From Arthrobacter alpinus (GTDB lineage: Bacteria > Actinomycetota > Actinomycetes > Actinomycetales > Micrococcaceae), in NCBI RefSeq assembly GCF_001294625.1, contig NZ_CP012677.1, positions 2,852,001-2,916,000 of the forward strand: a stretch of 64,000 nucleotides of DNA, in the 5' to 3' direction. Under the pieces are notes generated by a model that saw nothing but the letters and a program-made list of their open reading frames with translations, ran no database searches and was not told the origin of the DNA. The position numbers and the translations under genes were made by a program. Positions 1 through 10,295 of this stretch are shown here, in pieces (the first letter of the stretch is position 1; the number at the start of each line of letters is the position of its first letter).

Positions 1-3000
1 GGATCCCTACACCCTGGCTGCGGTAAACGCGCTGAACTTCCTCAACGAGGTGCTTCTGTGCTGCACGCGGGCCCAGGATACGCAGAACCTGCTTGGGGTC
101 AACAGCACCCACCACCAGCTTCTGGCCAACCTCAACGTGCTCGCCGTCAACAACTTGCAGGCGTGCACGGCGCAGAACCGGGTAAGCGATCTCTTCGGTG
201 CCGTCGTCCGGGGTCAGGATCAATCGCATGGTGCGTTCGGACTCATCAATGTTGATGCGTCCGGCGGCCTCAGCGATCGGTGCGACACCCTTCGGGGTAC
301 GTGCTTCGAAGAGCTCCTGGATACGGGGCAGACCCTGGGTGATGTCCTCGCCACGGCTGGCCGAAACAGCGCCACCGGTGTGGAAAGTACGCATGGTCAG
401 CTGCGTGCCGGGCTCACCAATGGACTGTGCTGCGATGATACCGACAGCCTCACCGATGTCCACGGTCTTCCCTGTTGCCAAGGAACGGCCATAGCACAGT
501 GCACAGGTTCCGACAGTCGATTCACAAGTCAACACGGAGCGGACCTTGATCTCAGCGACACCGGCTGCGAACAGCTCGGCGATGAGTACGTCACCAACAT
601 CGGCGCCGGCGGAAGCCAGCACCTTGCCAGCGGCGTCCACAACCTCAGAAGCCAAGGTGCGAGCGTAAACGCTGTTCTCAACCTCCTCGTGCAACTGCAG
701 TTCACCCATGGAGTCAACCACGGCGATCGGCAGGGTCAAGCCGCGCTCGGTGCCACAGTCGTCTTCACGAACAATGACATCCTGCGAAACGTCGACCAGA
801 CGACGCGTCAGGTAGCCGGAGTTGGCCGTACGCAGAGCCGTATCAGCCAGACCCTTACGGGCACCGTGAGTGGCGATGAAGTACTCCAAAACCGACAGGC
901 CCTCACGGTAGGAGGACTTGATCGGGCGAGGAATAATTTCACCCTTAGGGTTAGCCACCAAGCCACGGATACCGGCAATCTGGCGAACCTGCATCCAGTT
1001 ACCACGGGCACCGGAGGAAACCATGCGGTTGATCGTGTTGGACTCGGCGAAGGACTCACGCATCGCATCTGCGATCTCGTTCGTAGCCTGGTTCCAAATG
1101 TCGATCAGGTCCTGACGGCGTTCCTCATCAGCGATGAGGCCCTTGTCGAACTGCGCCTGAACTTTGGCCGCCTTGACCTCGTAACCTTCAAGGATGGCCG
1201 GCTTGGAAGCCGGAACCTTGATGTCGGAGATGGCAACGGTGATACCTGAACGGGTTGCCCAGTAGAAACCGGCATCCTTCAGGTTATCCAACGTTGCAGC
1301 CACAACGACCTTGGGGTAACGCTCGGCGAGATCGTTAACGATCTCGGAGAGCTGGCCCTTGTCGGCCACCTTCTCAACCCACGGGTAGTCCGCGGGCAGG
1401 GTTTCGTTGAACAGAACCTGTCCAAGCGACGTTGCTACGATGGCCGGTGTGCCAGGCACCCAACCCTCGGGAGCAACCCAGTCGGCGTTCGGCACAAAGT
1501 CGCTCAGACGGATCTTGACCTGCGAGTTCAAGTGCAACTCGCCGGCGTCGTGCGCCATGATGGCTTCAGCCGGGGTGGAGAAGGTGCGGCCTTCGCCGAC
1601 CGACCCCTCACGCTTGGTGGTCAAGTGGTACAGGCCGATGATCATATCCTGTGACGGCAAGGTCACCGGGCGGCCATCTGAAGGCTTCAAGATGTTGTTG
1701 CTCGAGAGCATCAGGATGCGTGCTTCAGCCTGAGCTTCGGGGCTCAGCGGCAGGTGAACTGCCATCTGGTCGCCGTCGAAGTCAGCGTTGAAAGCACCAC
1801 AAACCAGCGGGTGCAGCTGGATTGCCTTGCCTTCAACTAGCTGCGGCTCGAACGCCTGGATACCCAAACGGTGCAGGGTTGGTGCACGGTTCAGCAGCAC
1901 AGGATGCTCGGTGATGATCTCTTCGAGAACATCCCAGACCTGGGGACGGAAACGCTCCACCATCCGCTTGGCGCTCTTGATGTTCTGTGCATGGTTAAGG
2001 TCAACCAAGCGCTTCATCACGAACGGCTTGAAGAGCTCCAGGGCCATCTGCTTGGGCAGACCACACTGGTGCAGCTTCAACTGCGGGCCAACAACAATGA
2101 CCGAACGGCCAGAGTAGTCAACGCGCTTGCCAAGGAGGTTCTGGCGGAATCGACCCTGCTTGCCCTTGAGCATGTCAGAGAGCGACTTCAACGGACGGTT
2201 GCCCGGTCCGGTGACCGGACGTCCGCGACGACCGTTGTCAAAGAGGGAGTCAACAGCTTCCTGCAGCATGCGCTTCTCATTGTTGACGATGATCTCCGGA
2301 GCACCCAGGTCAAGCAGACGCTTGAGACGGTTGTTGCGGTTGATCACGCGACGGTAGAGATCGTTCAAGTCCGAGGTGGCGAAACGGCCACCGTCAAGCT
2401 GAACCATGGGGCGCAGTTCCGGCGGGATGACCGGGACGGCGTCCAGGACCATGCCCAGCGGGCTGTTGTTGGTGGTCAGGAACGCGTTGACAACCTTCAA
2501 CCGCTTCAGGGCACGCGTCTTGCGCTGGCCCTTGCCGTTCTGGATGATGTCGCGCAGGATCTCGGCTTCGCCGGCCATGTCGAAGGTCTCAAGACGCTTC
2601 TTGATGGCTTCGGCACCCATGGAACCTTCGAAGAACATGCCGTAACGGTCACGCAATTCGCGGTATAGGGCCTCGTCGCCTTCAAGGTCGGCAACCTTCA
2701 GGCCCTTGAAACGGTCCCAAACCTGCTCGAGGCGGTCGATGTCGGCGTCGGCGCGCTTGCGCACATTGGCCATCTGACGGTCCGCAGAGTCGCGGGCCTT
2801 TTTTTTCTCGGCCGCCTTGGCGCCTTCACCTTCAAGGCGCTGCAATTCGCCTTCAAGATCGCGGGCGATCGTGGCGATGTCGGAGTCACGCATGTCAACC
2901 ATGCGCTTCTTCTCCAGGTCGTGCTCGGTCTGGAGGTTCGGCAACTCGGCGTGACGTGCATCGTCATCAACGCTGGTGATCATGTAGGCAGCAAAGTAGA

Positions 3001-3385
3001 TGACCTTTTCAAGGTCCTTCGGTGCCAGATCCAGCAGGTAGCCCAACCGCGAGGGGACGCCCTTGAAGTACCAGATGTGGGTTACGGGAGCGGCGAGCTC
3101 AATGTGGCCCATCCGCTCACGACGCACCTTGGCGCGGGTGACTTCAACGCCACAACGCTCGCAGATGATGCCCTTGAAGCGCACGCGCTTGTACTTGCCG
3201 CAGTAGCATTCCCAGTCGCGGGACGGGCCGAAGATCTTCTCGCAGAAGAGGCCGTCCTTTTCAGGCTTGAGCGTGCGGTAATTGATGGTTTCCGGCTTCT
3301 TGACTTCGCCGTGGCTCCAGTCGCGGATATCTTGCGCGGTGGCCAGGCCAATCTGCATGAGGCCGAAGGAGGATTCGCTGGACAT
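1..3385 (-). CDS. rpoC: RNA polymerase beta' subunit, C-terminus cut by window edge
   Basis: Largest subunit of DNA-dependent RNA polymerase, which carries the catalytic magnesium site. Translating the minus strand from the ATG at 3385 gives an open frame of about 1,128 codons running off the left edge. The family is usually about 1,300 residues in this group, so roughly 170 C-terminal residues are missing. Visible landmarks are the N-terminal zinc-binding cysteines (CYCGKYKR, then CERCGVE, about residues 58-80), the universal NADFDGDQM catalytic motif at about residue 533, and a second cysteine cluster ([13 protein letters not shown]) near residue 960. An AGGA ribosome site precedes the start. 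The gene follows rpoB after a 104-base spacer and is surely co-transcribed with it. No intein is seen. An eight-A run lies on the coding strand at 2799-2806. Confidence 0.97.
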   Translation of the reverse strand, partial: MSSESSFGLMQIGLATAQDIRDWSHGEVKKPETINYRTLKPEKDGLFCEKIFGPSRDWECYCGKYKRVRFKGIICERCGVEVTRAKVRRERMGHIELAAPVTHIWYFKGVPSRLGYLLDLAPKDLEKVIYFAAYMITSVDDDARHAELPNLQTEHDLEKKRMVDMRDSDIATIARDLEGELQRLEGEGAKAAEKKKARDSADRQMANVRKRADADIDRLEQVWDRFKGLKVADLEGDEALYRELRDRYGMFFEGSMGAEAIKKRLETFDMAGEAEILRDIIQNGKGQRKTRALKRLKVVNAFLTTNNSPLGMVLDAVPVIPPELRPMVQLDGGRFATSDLNDLYRRVINRNNRLKRLLDLGAPEIIVNNEKRMLQEAVDSLFDNGRRGRPVTGPGNRPLKSLSDMLKGKQGRFRQNLLGKRVDYSGRSVIVVGPQLKLHQCGLPKQMALELFKPFVMKRLVDLNHAQNIKSAKRMVERFRPQVWDVLEEIITEHPVLLNRAPTLHRLGIQAFEPQLVEGKAIQLHPLVCGAFNADFDGDQMAVHLPLSPEAQAEARILMLSSNNILKPSDGRPVTLPSQDMIIGLYHLTTKREGSVGEGRTFSTPAEAIMAHDAGELHLNSQVKIRLSDFVPNADWVAPEGWVPGTPAIVATSLGQVLFNETLPADYPWVEKVADKGQLSEIVNDLAERYPKVVVAATLDNLKDAGFYWATRSGITVAISDIKVPASKPAILEGYEVKAAKVQAQFDKGLIADEERRQDLIDIWNQATNEIADAMRESFAESNTINRMVSSGARGNWMQVRQIAGIRGLVANPKGEIIPRPIKSSYREGLSVLEYFIATHGARKGLADTALRTANSGYLTRRLVDVSQDVIVREDDCGTERGLTLPIAVVDSMGELQLHEEVENSVYARTLASEVVDAAGKVLASAGADVGDVLIAELFAAGVAEIKVRSVLTCESTVGTCALCYGRSLATGKTVDIGEAVGIIAAQSIGEPGTQLTMRTFHTGGAVSASRGEDITQGLPRIQELFEARTPKGVAPIAEAAGRINIDESERTMRLILTPDDGTEEIAYPVLRRARLQVVDGEHVEVGQKLVVGAVDPKQVLRILGPRAAQKHLVEEVQRVYRSQGVGI

Positions 3386-3452
3386 ATGGGTCCTGTTCTC
3401 TCTAATTCTCTAAAGTCTGAATGTCTAAGCGGGTACGGGAGGAAGTACAGGG

Positions 3453-3483
3453 CCGACGGCGGCAGGCTAGCTACCGCCGTCGG
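3453..3483 (-). other. hairpin in the rpoB-rpoC spacer
   Basis: Two 10-base arms (CCGACGGCGG and CCGCCGTCGG) separated by 11 bases form a perfect GC-rich stem a few bases after the rpoB stop codon. No U-tract follows on the minus strand, so it is more likely a processing or mRNA-stability structure, or a weak attenuator, than a full terminator. Function is inferred from position only. Confidence 0.45.
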
Positions 3484-3489
3484 GCCTCA

Positions 3490-6400
3490 CTAAACTTCTT
3501 CGACAGAGTTAGGCTCGGCCCGTGACAGGTCAATGCCCAGCTCTTCCGCGGCCCGGAAGACTTCTTCATCCGAGTCACGCATCTCAATCGTGGTGCCATC
3601 GGTGGAAAGGACTTCCACGTTCAGGCACAGCGACTGCATTTCCTTGATAAGAACCTTGAAGGATTCCGGGATACCGGGCTCCGGGATGTTCTCTCCCTTG
3701 ACGATCGCCTCGTAAACCTTCACGCGGCCGTGAATATCATCGGACTTGATCGTCAGCAGTTCCTGCAGGGTGTAAGCGGCACCGTAAGCTTCCAGGGCCC
3801 AAACTTCCATCTCACCGAAACGCTGTCCACCGAACTGGGCCTTACCGCCCAAGGGCTGCTGGGTGATCATGGAGTAGGGGCCGGTGGAGCGGGCGTGAAT
3901 CTTGTCATCCACCAAGTGGTGAAGCTTCAAGATGTACATGTAGCCCACGGAAACCGGGTCCGGGAACGGCTCACCGGAGCGGCCGTCGAACAGAAGCGTC
4001 TTACCCGAGGAATCGATCAGGCGTTCGCCGTCACGAGTCACGTTCGTGGAATCGAGCAGGCCAGTGATCTCTTCATCACGGGCACCGTCGAACACGGGAG
4101 TGGCAACGTTGGTCTGACCGCTTTCACGCGGCAGGTTCGGCAAGTTCTTAACCCAGTCCGGATCGCCCTCGATCTTCCAACCGGTCTTGGCAACCCAACC
4201 CAGGTGAATTTCCAGCACCTGGCCCACGTTCATTCGACCCGGAACACCCAAGGGGTTCAAGACGATGTCAACGGGGGTGCCGTCGGCAAGGAAGGGCATG
4301 TCCTCGATCGGGAGGATCTTGGAGATGACGCCCTTGTTGCCGTGACGGCCGGCCAGCTTGTCACCATCGGTGATCTTGCGCTTGTTGGCAACGTACACAC
4401 GAACCAGCTGGTTCACGCCGGGAGGCAGATCGTCGTCGGAGTCACGGTCAAAGACGCGAACGCCAATGACAGTTCCGGACTCGCCGTGGGGAACCTTCAA
4501 GGAAGTGTCGCGAACTTCACGGCTCTTCTCTCCGAAGATGGCACGGAGCAAGCGCTCTTCCGGGGTCAGCTCGGTTTCACCCTTGGGGGTGACCTTGCCT
4601 ACCAGGATGTCGCCGGCTTCAACTTCTGCACCGATGTGGATGATGCCGCGCTCGTCCAGGCCAGCCAGGATTTCCTCGGAAACGTTCGGGATATCCCGGG
4701 TGATTTCCTCGGCACCAAGCTTGGTGTCGCGAGCGTCGATCTCATGCTCTTCAATGTGGATGGAGGAAAGCACATCTTCGGCAACAATGCGCTGCGAAAG
4801 GATAATGGCATCCTCGTAGTTGTGACCTTCCCAGGACATGAAAGCGACCAGAAGGTTCTTACCCAAGGCAAGCTCGCCCATGTCCGTTGCCGGACCGTCA
4901 GCGATGATGCCGCCAACTTCCAGGCGCTGGCCCTCAGAAGCCAAGACACGCTGGTTGTAGGCTGTGCCCTGGTTAGAGCGTTGGTACTTGGCGATCGGGT
5001 AGTTCGTCTCGGTGCCATCGTCGTTCAACATCACCACGATGTCTGCCGAGACCTCGGAGACTACACCTGCCTTCTTGGCGATGACAACGTCACCGGCGTC
5101 AACAGCAGTGGCGCGCTCCATGCCGGTTCCCACGAACGGGGCCTCGGACCGGACCAGCGGCACAGCCTGACGCTGCATGTTCGCACCCATCAAGGCGCGG
5201 TTGGCATCGTCATGCTCAAGGAACGGGATAAGGGCCGTAGCCACCGACACCATCTGGCGCGGGGACACGTCCATGTACTCGACCTCGTTGGCAGGGATCA
5301 GTACGGGCTCGCCGCCACCACCGCGCTGGCGGACCAGAACGGATTCCTCGGAGAAGTGGTTATCATCGTTCAACGGAGCGTTTGCCTGGGCAATAACTAC
5401 GTCAACCTCATCATCGGCTGTCAGGTAATCAACCTCGTCGGAAACGAAGCCGTCCTTGACACGACGGTAAGGGGTTTCGATGAAACCGAACGGGTTGATA
5501 CGTCCGTAGGAAGCCAATGAACCGATCAGACCAATGTTCGGGCCTTCCGGGGTCTCAATGGGGCACATACGGCCGTAGTGCGACGGGTGAACATCTCGGA
5601 CTTCCATGCCTGCGCGGTCACGGGACAAACCGCCCGGGCCCAGCGCGGACAAGCGACGCTTGTGTGTCAGGCCGGCCAGCGGGTTATTCTGATCCATGAA
5701 CTGTGACAGCTGGGACGTTCCGAAGAACTCCTTGATGGCAGCCACAACGGGACGGATGTTGATCAGTGTCTGCGGCGTGATGGCCTCGACGTCCTGCGTG
5801 GTCATGCGTTCGCGGACGACGCGCTCCATGCGGGAAAGGCCCGTGCGGACCTGGTTCTCGATGAGCTCGCCCACGGCGCGGATACGACGGTTTCCGAAGT
5901 GGTCGATGTCGTCGACGTCGACACGGAGGTCAACCTCGGCGCCGTCGCGCCTGCCCTTGGTGGTCTTGCCGCCAGCGTGCAAGGTGACCAAGTACTTGAT
6001 CATGGCGACGATGTCGTCCACGCTCAGCACTGATGCCTTTTCATCGCTCAACGGCAGATCGATGCCCAGCTTGCGGTTGATCTTGTAACGGCCAACCTTC
6101 GCCAAGTCGTAGCGCTTGGAGTTGAAGTACAAGTTGTGCAGCAGCGCGTCGGCGGCGTCAACTGTCGGCGGCTCGCCCGGACGCAACTTGCGGTAGATAT
6201 CCAAAAGCGCGTCTTCGCGACCGGTGGTCGCATCCTTTTCCAAGGTTGCACGGATGGAGTCGAACTCGCCGAACTCCTCCAGAATCTGGCCTTCGGTCCA
6301 GCCGAGGGCCTTCAACAGCACGGTGACCGACTGCTTGCGCTTGCGGTCAAGGCGAACGCCAACCTGGTCCCGCTTGTCAATCTCCAGTTCGAACCATGCA

Positions 6401-7008
6401 CCACGCGAGGGGATGATCTTAGCGGTGAAGATTTCCTTGTCACTGGTCTTGTCCGCGGTGCGCTCAAAGTAAGCACCCGGGGAACGGACCAGCTGGGACA
6501 CAACAACACGCTCGGTGCCGTTGATGACGAACGTGCCCTTGTTGGTCATGAGCGGGAAATCGCCCATAAACACGGTCTGTTGCTTGATTTCGCCCGTGAG
6601 GTTGTTCATGAACTCAGCCTTGACGTACAGCGGCGCGGCGTATGTGGCGTCGCGGTCCTTGCACTCATCAACTGTGAACTTGGGGTCGGCGAACTCCGGT
6701 TCCGTAAAGGACAGGGACATGGTGCCCTGAAAGTCCTCAATCGGGGAGATCTCTTCGAAGATGTCAGACAGTCCGGAGGTGACGGCCACACTGTCATCGC
6801 CAGCGTTCACGGCGGTTTCCATGCGGTTCTGCCAGCGCTCGTTGCCAACGAGCCAGTCAAAGCTCTCGGTCTGGAGTGCAAGCAGATTCGGCACGTCAAG
6901 CGGCTCGTGAATCTTTGCGAATGAGATGCGACGCGTAGCACCATCAGTGCTGTTTGAATCGATAGCGGTTGCAGCGTTATTTACATTAGAGGTGCTCGAG
7001 GCGACCAA
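3490..7008 (-). CDS. rpoB: RNA polymerase beta subunit
   Basis: Second-largest core RNA polymerase subunit, target of rifampicin. I place the start at the TTG at 7008 rather than the upstream in-frame GTG at 7023: the sequence GAAGGA lies six bases before this TTG, and the protein then begins MVASSTSN as in related actinobacteria. It has 1,172 residues, normal for the family. The rifampicin-binding cluster at about residues 426-457 ([14 protein letters not shown], then [11 protein letters not shown]) carries the usual sensitive-type residues. Other conserved stretches are [15 protein letters not shown] and [10 protein letters not shown]. The product works with RpoC in core polymerase. The gene is first of the rpoBC unit. 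It is separated from rplL by a thiolase on the opposite strand, so it needs its own promoter in 7024-7438. Confidence 0.97.
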   Translation of the reverse strand: MVASSTSNVNNAATAIDSNSTDGATRRISFAKIHEPLDVPNLLALQTESFDWLVGNERWQNRMETAVNAGDDSVAVTSGLSDIFEEISPIEDFQGTMSLSFTEPEFADPKFTVDECKDRDATYAAPLYVKAEFMNNLTGEIKQQTVFMGDFPLMTNKGTFVINGTERVVVSQLVRSPGAYFERTADKTSDKEIFTAKIIPSRGAWFELEIDKRDQVGVRLDRKRKQSVTVLLKALGWTEGQILEEFGEFDSIRATLEKDATTGREDALLDIYRKLRPGEPPTVDAADALLHNLYFNSKRYDLAKVGRYKINRKLGIDLPLSDEKASVLSVDDIVAMIKYLVTLHAGGKTTKGRRDGAEVDLRVDVDDIDHFGNRRIRAVGELIENQVRTGLSRMERVVRERMTTQDVEAITPQTLINIRPVVAAIKEFFGTSQLSQFMDQNNPLAGLTHKRRLSALGPGGLSRDRAGMEVRDVHPSHYGRMCPIETPEGPNIGLIGSLASYGRINPFGFIETPYRRVKDGFVSDEVDYLTADDEVDVVIAQANAPLNDDNHFSEESVLVRQRGGGGEPVLIPANEVEYMDVSPRQMVSVATALIPFLEHDDANRALMGANMQRQAVPLVRSEAPFVGTGMERATAVDAGDVVIAKKAGVVSEVSADIVVMLNDDGTETNYPIAKYQRSNQGTAYNQRVLASEGQRLEVGGIIADGPATDMGELALGKNLLVAFMSWEGHNYEDAIILSQRIVAEDVLSSIHIEEHEIDARDTKLGAEEITRDIPNVSEEILAGLDERGIIHIGAEVEAGDILVGKVTPKGETELTPEERLLRAIFGEKSREVRDTSLKVPHGESGTVIGVRVFDRDSDDDLPPGVNQLVRVYVANKRKITDGDKLAGRHGNKGVISKILPIEDMPFLADGTPVDIVLNPLGVPGRMNVGQVLEIHLGWVAKTGWKIEGDPDWVKNLPNLPRESGQTNVATPVFDGARDEEITGLLDSTNVTRDGERLIDSSGKTLLFDGRSGEPFPDPVSVGYMYILKLHHLVDDKIHARSTGPYSMITQQPLGGKAQFGGQRFGEMEVWALEAYGAAYTLQELLTIKSDDIHGRVKVYEAIVKGENIPEPGIPESFKVLIKEMQSLCLNVEVLSTDGTTIEMRDSDEEVFRAAEELGIDLSRAEPNSVEEV

Positions 7009-7438
7009 GAGGGATCCTTCCACAGACCTGCAGGCTTGTTCTTGTGAACCCTCACCCGATTCGCCAATTGGTCATCAAACCAAGACGATCGCTGGTCAAG
7101 TAGCTCGTCCATTACCCACCGAAAAGCGGCTGCGCCAACCCTTGCGATGCGTGCTGTCCAAACTCTTGTCCTAAGCAAAGCCCACCGCTATATGAAGGCT
7201 GAAGGTTAAGAGGGATACGCAAAGAACTACATTACAGGCAAAAGGGGTCACTTGTCTACCCCACGTTCTGAAAATACGCAAGTATCAATGTTCCGGAGCC
7301 CCTCCGGGGCTGTTGGAGCGCGTCGCCACAGACTATGTTGTGGAAATTTTCTTCCCCCTCTTACTGTTAGATTCTATAGAAACGTATGCACACGTCAACG
7401 GTGATGTGTGCAGGTGATGCTTTAAGGAGTGAGCCTCA
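7009..7438. promoter_or_regulatory. divergent promoter region between rpoB and thiolase gene
   Basis: A 430-base gene-free stretch serving two divergent genes. The rpoB side would give a leader of up to about 250 bases. A candidate minus-strand pair is TTGCGT and TAGACA with a 17-base spacer near 7252-7280, but this is only a pattern match. A short GC stem (AGCCCC, three bases, GGGGCT) lies near 7297-7311. On the thiolase side a TATAGA box is at 7375-7380, followed by an inverted repeat listed separately. No coding sequence is supported here. Confidence 0.6.
7387..7412 (+). promoter_or_regulatory. inverted repeat, candidate operator of thiolase gene
   Basis: Perfect arms TGCACAC and GTGTGCA are separated by 12 bases. 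They lie between a possible -10 box (TATAGA, 7375-7380) and the ribosome site (AAGGAG, about 7424-7429) of the thiolase gene. The position just downstream of the promoter suggests a repressor site. The cognate regulator is not identifiable in the window. Confidence 0.4.
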
Positions 7439-8638
7439 ATGGCTGTAGAAGCAAACGATGTGGTAATCCTCGCCGGCGCCCGCACCCCGCAGGGACGCCT
7501 CAATGGACAACTGGCGAGTTTCACCGCCACTGAGCTAGGAGCCAAGGCAATTGCCGCCGCACTCACACGTTCAGGCATCAGCGGATCCGATGTGGACCAG
7601 GTCATCATGGGCCATGTCCTGCAGGCTGGTGCTGGTCAAAACCCTGCTCGCCAAAGCGCTGTCGGCGCCGGTATCAGCTGGGACGTCCCCGCAGTGACCA
7701 TCAACAAGGTGTGTCTGTCGGGCCTCACGGCAGTGATCGACGCCGCTCGCCTGATTCGCAGCGGCGACGCCACCGTAGTGGTGGCTGGCGGCCAGGAGTC
7801 CATGACGCGTGCCCCCCACCTGCTCCCCGGCTCGCGGCAGGGCTGGACCTACGGCTCAATACAGGCGCTTGACGTGGCAGCGCACGACGGCCTCACCGAC
7901 GCCTTCGACGGCGAGTCCATGGGCCTGTCCACCGAACGCGGCAATATCCGCCTGAACATCTCCCGCACGTCCCAGGACGAGGTTGCCGCCGCATCCCACC
8001 AGCGGGCAGCGGCAGCGCAGGCGGCACACGTATTTGACGAAGAGATCGTCCCTGTCGCGGTGCCGCAGCGCAAGGGCAATCCTGTCATGCTGAGCCAGGA
8101 CGAGGGCATCAGAGCCAACACCACGGTGGAAACCCTTGCTGGTCTGCGCCCGGCGTTCACAGCCGACGGCGCCATCACGGCAGGCAATTCCTCTCCCCTC
8201 TCGGACGGCGCAGCGGCCCTGGTGTTGACCACCCGCGGTTACGCGGATGCGCACGGCCTGCCGTGGCTTGCCGCAGTAGGGGCTCCAGGCCAAGTCGCCG
8301 GACCCGACAACTCACTGCATTCACAGCCTTCCAACGCCATCCTCAGCGCCCTGACCAAAGCCGGCTGGACCGCCTCGGATCTGGACTTCATCGAGATCAA
8401 CGAGGCCTTCGGGTCGGTTGCAGTCCAATCACTCAGGGACCTCCAATATCCCTTGGCGAAGTGCAATATCCACGGCGGCGCCATCGCACTGGGACACCCC
8501 ATCGGCACCTCAGGCGCCAGGCTGGCCCTGCACGCCGCCTTCGAACTGAGCCGCCGAGGCTCTGGAAAAGCAGCCGTGTCGCTTTGCGGCGGCGGAGGTC
8601 AGGGGGAAGCGCTCCTGCTGTTCCGCGACGCGCAGTGA
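7439..8638 (+). CDS. acetyl-CoA C-acetyltransferase (thiolase)
   Basis: Thiolase-superfamily enzyme that condenses or cleaves acyl-CoA thioesters; the closest general type is acetoacetyl-CoA thiolase. At 399 residues it has the normal family length. The acyl-accepting cysteine is Cys92 in NKVCLSGL. The downstream active-site blocks are all present: NEAFGSVAV, the histidine in GGAIALGHPIG, and the second cysteine in CGGGGQGEA near the C-terminus. A good ribosome site (AAGGAG) precedes the ATG. The gene is odd in position: it sits on the plus strand between rplL and rpoB, which face the other way. It ends near the bidirectional terminator of rplL. Whether it works in fatty-acid breakdown or polyester/ketone metabolism cannot be told from the sequence. 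Confidence 0.92.
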   Translation: MAVEANDVVILAGARTPQGRLNGQLASFTATELGAKAIAAALTRSGISGSDVDQVIMGHVLQAGAGQNPARQSAVGAGISWDVPAVTINKVCLSGLTAVIDAARLIRSGDATVVVAGGQESMTRAPHLLPGSRQGWTYGSIQALDVAAHDGLTDAFDGESMGLSTERGNIRLNISRTSQDEVAAASHQRAAAAQAAHVFDEEIVPVAVPQRKGNPVMLSQDEGIRANTTVETLAGLRPAFTADGAITAGNSSPLSDGAAALVLTTRGYADAHGLPWLAAVGAPGQVAGPDNSLHSQPSNAILSALTKAGWTASDLDFIEINEAFGSVAVQSLRDLQYPLAKCNIHGGAIALGHPIGTSGARLALHAAFELSRRGSGKAAVSLCGGGGQGEALLLFRDAQ

Positions 8639-8896
8639 GCCTGTCACCGGGGAGGCCATACCAGGGTAGCTGCTGACGCCCCAGGGCCGAGGCCTGGCCG
8701 TTGAGATCTTTGGCCGCCCTGCCGCGAATTCCCTCGCTGAGGCCGCCGCCCTGATGAGCATTGAACCCGGCGGCCGGTCAATCTCGTGGCCCAAACTACG
8801 TCAAATGGTGGGCGTGAACAAGCTCCAGCTGCCCACGCCCGAGGTTGCCTTGGCTCTGTGCCGACACCGTCGCCTTGACAACGGCTTGAGGGCGCA
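8639..8896. other. gene-free stretch, possible degraded coding remnant
   Basis: Between the thiolase stop and the rplL terminator one plus-strand frame stays open from about 8668 and gives a protein-like string (including LAVEIFGRPAANSLAEAAAL). It has no convincing start or ribosome site and runs straight through the terminator hairpin. I read this as non-coding or as a gene remnant, not a functional gene. Confidence 0.3.
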
Positions 8897-8930
8897 AAGA
8901 AGCCCCGCACCAATCGGTGCGGGGCTTCTT
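8897..8930. terminator. rplL: strong bidirectional terminator after rplL
   Basis: A perfect 15-base stem (AAGAAGCCCCGCACC and its complement) with a four-base AATC loop. T-rich sequence ends the stem on each strand. It lies 16 bases past the rplL stop and also closes the convergent thiolase transcript. Confidence 0.9.
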
Positions 8931-8946
8931 TTGAAAGGCGAGGTGA

Positions 8947-9321
8947 TTACTTGAGGGTAACCGTGGCGCCGGCAGCTTCGAGAGCTTCCTTGGCCTTCTC
9001 AGCAGCTTCCTTGGTGGCGCCTTCGAGGACAGCCTTGGGAGCGGAGTCAACGACGTCCTTAGCTTCCTTGAGGCCGAGGGACGTGATGGCGCGCACCTCC
9101 TTGATGACTGCAATCTTCTTGTCGCCAGCAGCTTCGAGGATAACGTCGAATTCGGTCTGCTCTTCAGCTTCTTCAGCTGCGCCGCCAGCAGGACCGGCAA
9201 CTGCAACAGCAGCAGCGGTAACTTCGAAGGTCTCTTCGAAGAGCTTGACGAACTCAGAGAGCTCGATGATGGTCAGTTCCTTGAAAGCTGCAATGAGCTC
9301 GTCGTTGGTGAGCTTAGCCAT
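8947..9321 (-). CDS. rplL: ribosomal protein L7/L12
   Basis: Stalk protein of the large ribosomal subunit; dimers bind the L10 C-terminus and recruit translation GTPases. The 124-residue product has the N-terminal dimerisation helices ([20 protein letters not shown]), an Ala/Gly-rich hinge near residues 36-50, and the C-terminal factor-binding domain with [21 protein letters not shown] and [16 protein letters not shown] clear ribosome site (AGAAGGAG) precedes the ATG. It follows rplJ by 100 bases and ends at a strong terminator, so the two form a dicistronic unit. Confidence 0.97.
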   Translation of the reverse strand: MAKLTNDELIAAFKELTIIELSEFVKLFEETFEVTAAAVAVAGPAGGAAEEAEEQTEFDVILEAAGDKKIAVIKEVRAITSLGLKEAKDVVDSAPKAVLEGATKEAAEKAKEALEAAGATVTLK

Positions 9322-9421
9322 GTGTGGCGCTCCTTCTGTGTACTTGCCCCGGGGGGCGAATCAAAGTACCTAAGTCCTCATGGATTTAGGGAAGAACTTG
9401 AGGGACGAATCCCATGAGGTT

Positions 9422-9985
9422 TTAGGCCTCGGTGGTCTCAGCGGCCGGAGCCTCTTCTGCGACGGGTGCTTCCTCAGCGGCCGGAGCCTCTTCAACGGGA
9501 GCATCTTCGGCAAGCTTGAGACGCAGGGCGTCGATGGAGCGCACAGCGGCGGCCATCGGTGCCTTGAGGATGCCTGCAACCTTGGCCAGCTGCAGCTCGC
9601 GGGACTCCAGGGCCGCCAGGGCGGCAACCTCAGAGGCATTCAGAGATCTACCTTCGAAGAAACCGGTCTTGATGACCAGCGCCTTGTTGGTTTTTGCAAA
9701 ATCCGTCAGGCTCTTTGCTGCCGCAACAGCGTCACCCTTGATGAATGCAATGGCGGTGGGGCCGCTGAGCTGACCTTCGAAAGCGTCAACACCAGCTTCC
9801 TTAGCCGCAATGGCAGTCAGAGTGTTCTTTACAACCGAGAACTTGGTGTCCTGGCCGAGAGAAACGCGCAGCTCTTTGAGCTGTGCAACGGTGAGCCCAC
9901 GGTATTCGGTTAGGACTGCTGCAGTGGAATCGTTGAAATCTTGCTTGATTTCTGCAACCGCAGCCACCTTTGTTGGCGTTGCCAT
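9422..9985 (-). CDS. rplJ: ribosomal protein L10
   Basis: Stalk-base protein that binds 23S rRNA and the L7/L12 dimers; in many bacteria the L10-L12 complex also represses its own mRNA by binding the leader. The 187-residue product contains the family core ([50 protein letters not shown]). The C-terminal 25 residues are a low-complexity acidic tail of EEAPxAEEAP repeats, commonly seen in actinobacterial L10. A GGAGGG ribosome site lies before the ATG. The upstream leader holds a terminator-like hairpin (10066-10093). Confidence 0.97.
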   Translation of the reverse strand: MATPTKVAAVAEIKQDFNDSTAAVLTEYRGLTVAQLKELRVSLGQDTKFSVVKNTLTAIAAKEAGVDAFEGQLSGPTAIAFIKGDAVAAAKSLTDFAKTNKALVIKTGFFEGRSLNASEVAALAALESRELQLAKVAGILKAPMAAAVRSIDALRLKLAEDAPVEEAPAAEEAPVAEEAPAAETTEA

Positions 9986-10295
9986 AACCCTCCTTCCGGG
10001 AATTAGTGCCGGTCTTTGCAGTCCTGCCCAGAGCTTCCCGAAAGAGAGGCAATCTGGACAAACAAAACGCCCCGCACAGATGTACGGGGCGTTAGTGGCA
10101 GTGGATCCATGGGTTCACCCCACGTTCAACACTGCCTAAGCTTTGTGCACCTGCGCTGGCCGTCCATACATGGACTTTCGGATGAAAAATCGCCCGTTTC
10201 CAAGGCAAAATGGCACATGCTGCGCCACTCACAATGGGGTTGATTTCCACCGACCGACGGTCTTTGGTTCTCTAAGAATACAGGATCGGGTGGGC
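9986..10295 (-). promoter_or_regulatory. rplJ: rplJ leader region
   Basis: The 310 bases before rplJ carry no supported gene. On the minus strand they hold the promoter and leader of the rplJL unit. The main visible element is the hairpin at 10066-10093. By family knowledge this is where an L10-L12 autoregulatory leader would lie, but I could not confirm the conserved kink-turn structure by eye. Confidence 0.5.
10066..10093 (-). terminator. terminator-like hairpin in rplJ leader
   Basis: Arms AACGCCCCG and CGGGGCGTT form a nine-base perfect stem around a 10-base loop. On the minus strand the stem runs into TTTTGTTTG, so it resembles a Rho-independent terminator read towards rplJ. It lies about 80 bases before the rplJ start and 200 bases after the upstream GNAT gene. 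It could close the GNAT transcript or act as an attenuator in the rplJ leader. Confidence 0.6.

Noticed and set aside
50..1249. Plus-strand ORF of about 400 codons
   Set aside because: It is the antisense shadow of rpoC, whose minus-strand frame contains the conserved RNA polymerase beta' motifs.
3730..5520. Plus-strand ORF of about 596 codons
   Set aside because: Antisense to rpoB; long open antisense frames are common in high-G+C genes, and the rpoB frame is unambiguous.
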